Positions 63,239 to 64,000 of a DNA stretch of 64,000 bases are shown here, one piece after another. Origin of the DNA: Dipetalonema caudispina. Its lineage: Eukaryota > Nematoda > Chromadorea > Rhabditida > Onchocercidae. Where the stretch lies: positions 1 through 64,000 of the forward strand of contig JABVXV010000301.1 of assembly GCA_013365325.1 (NCBI GenBank), read 5' to 3'. The notes below the pieces were generated by a model that saw only the letters and a list, made by a program, of their open reading frames with translations, did no database searches and was not told the origin of the DNA. The number at the start of each line of letters is the position of its first letter. Positions within the stretch are counted from its first letter, which is position 1. The translations under genes were made by a program, and so were the position numbers.

Positions 63239-64000
63239 AAAAAGGAGAATTGAAATAAAAGAACTTAAGTAGGCAATATCAAATATATGTAAATGAACTA
63301 CGTAGACAAACGGTGTCACGCGCGTAATTTTTTTTTTTTTTTTTTTTGAAAAAAGCATATGAATTTCTTAAAAAAAAGAAAAAAAAAACAACAGTTTAAA
63401 TCGACATAAAAAATGTTGCCAATAAAACGTTAACATTAGCTAAGTAAGTGACATCACGTAAGTTAGTGAGAACAGTTTTAAAGCACTCCTAGATATTTAA
63501 TGGGTAGTTACTGACTTTAACATGCTTACACAAAACAAACATGGAAACATTTACTAATATGTTAGTTCATTGGATGAAAAAATCGAAAAATTCTAATTTC
63601 ATTAGAAAGCAGAATTACTTTACAATAGCGGAAGAAAAATTTTCCATACTTCACAGAATACAAATTGTTCATGAGAAGTTCAAAATTTTGCCCTATATAA
63701 AAGCAAATACCATTGGCAAATAGGAAGATGAGAGAAAAGTACTTTGGAATGATGAGCTTAAAACATAATTTGAGGTTATAAGTTTTACTAAACTTTAGTT
63801 TAACACTATAAATTTCAAACACAATTTCTAATCTAATCTCTTCCTTGATTATTGATCGAAAAGTTAAAAGAAGAATAAAAAATCCAAATGAGTTGTAATA
63901 AAGAGAAAATGAGAAGAAATGAAGACAATCGAAAGTTTGAAATGATCGTTATCTAGAGTTACATAACCTTTCATAATCGATTATGAATTGTATATTATAA
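63239..64000. other. 5' flank of cua-1
   Basis: AT-rich, with a poly-T run near 63330-63347 next to CACGCGCG (63318-63325). Two 60-86 codon frames on opposite strands overlap each other and resemble no known protein. Nothing firm is seen. Confidence 0.55.

Overview
The window is nuclear DNA of a nematode, most likely a filarial (spirurid) worm of the Brugia/Onchocerca/Loa type. The evidence is strong A+T richness with many long homopolymer A/T runs, genes split into short exons by introns of about 100-1,400 bases, U2 acceptors of the TTTTAG/TTTCAG type, acceptor-like sites just before several start codons (suggesting spliced-leader addition), and a typical nematode cuticle collagen. The clade is an inference; no species is claimed. 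I see no tRNA, rRNA, CRISPR array, intact transposon or bacterial insert.

Layout. 1-177 is a (TTA)n microsatellite and 178-9892 a gene-poor, homopolymer-rich desert. An alpha-arrestin-like gene (+, 9893-15750, 9 exons) follows, then 4.9 kb with a higher-GC island that may hold one Cys-rich exon on the minus strand. bbs-5 (+, 20654-23064, 8 exons) has a near-consensus RFX/DAF-19 X-box upstream. Tail-to-tail with it lies a cuticle collagen (-, 25665-27010, 3 exons). Then come amphiphysin amph-1 (-, 29226-33396, 7 exons), the chromodomain/MRG gene mrg-1 (-, 38965-44972, 11 exons), an unrecognised secreted Cys-rich protein (+, 47597-50309, 6 exons including a signal-peptide exon), a decayed coiled-coil coding remnant (+, about 50820-52260), and the copper ATPase cua-1/ATP7 (-, 53008-63235, 23 exons).

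I reconstructed all seven gene models by hand. Each exon chain keeps frame throughout and gives proteins of 437, 351, 322, 480, 389, 209 and 1174 residues. The genes do not form one pathway: they cover ciliary transport (BBSome), cuticle structure, membrane curvature and endocytic recycling, H3K36-methyl reading, and copper export. No two are close enough to suggest an operon.

The points most worth a second look are the candidate X-box, a possible GC-AG intron in bbs-5, two metal-binding domains of the copper ATPase that have lost their Cys pairs, a dead partial copy of the ATPase TGES exon inside the neighbouring intron, a perfect 17-bp intronic hairpin in amph-1, the novel secreted Cys-rich protein, and the coiled-coil pseudogene.
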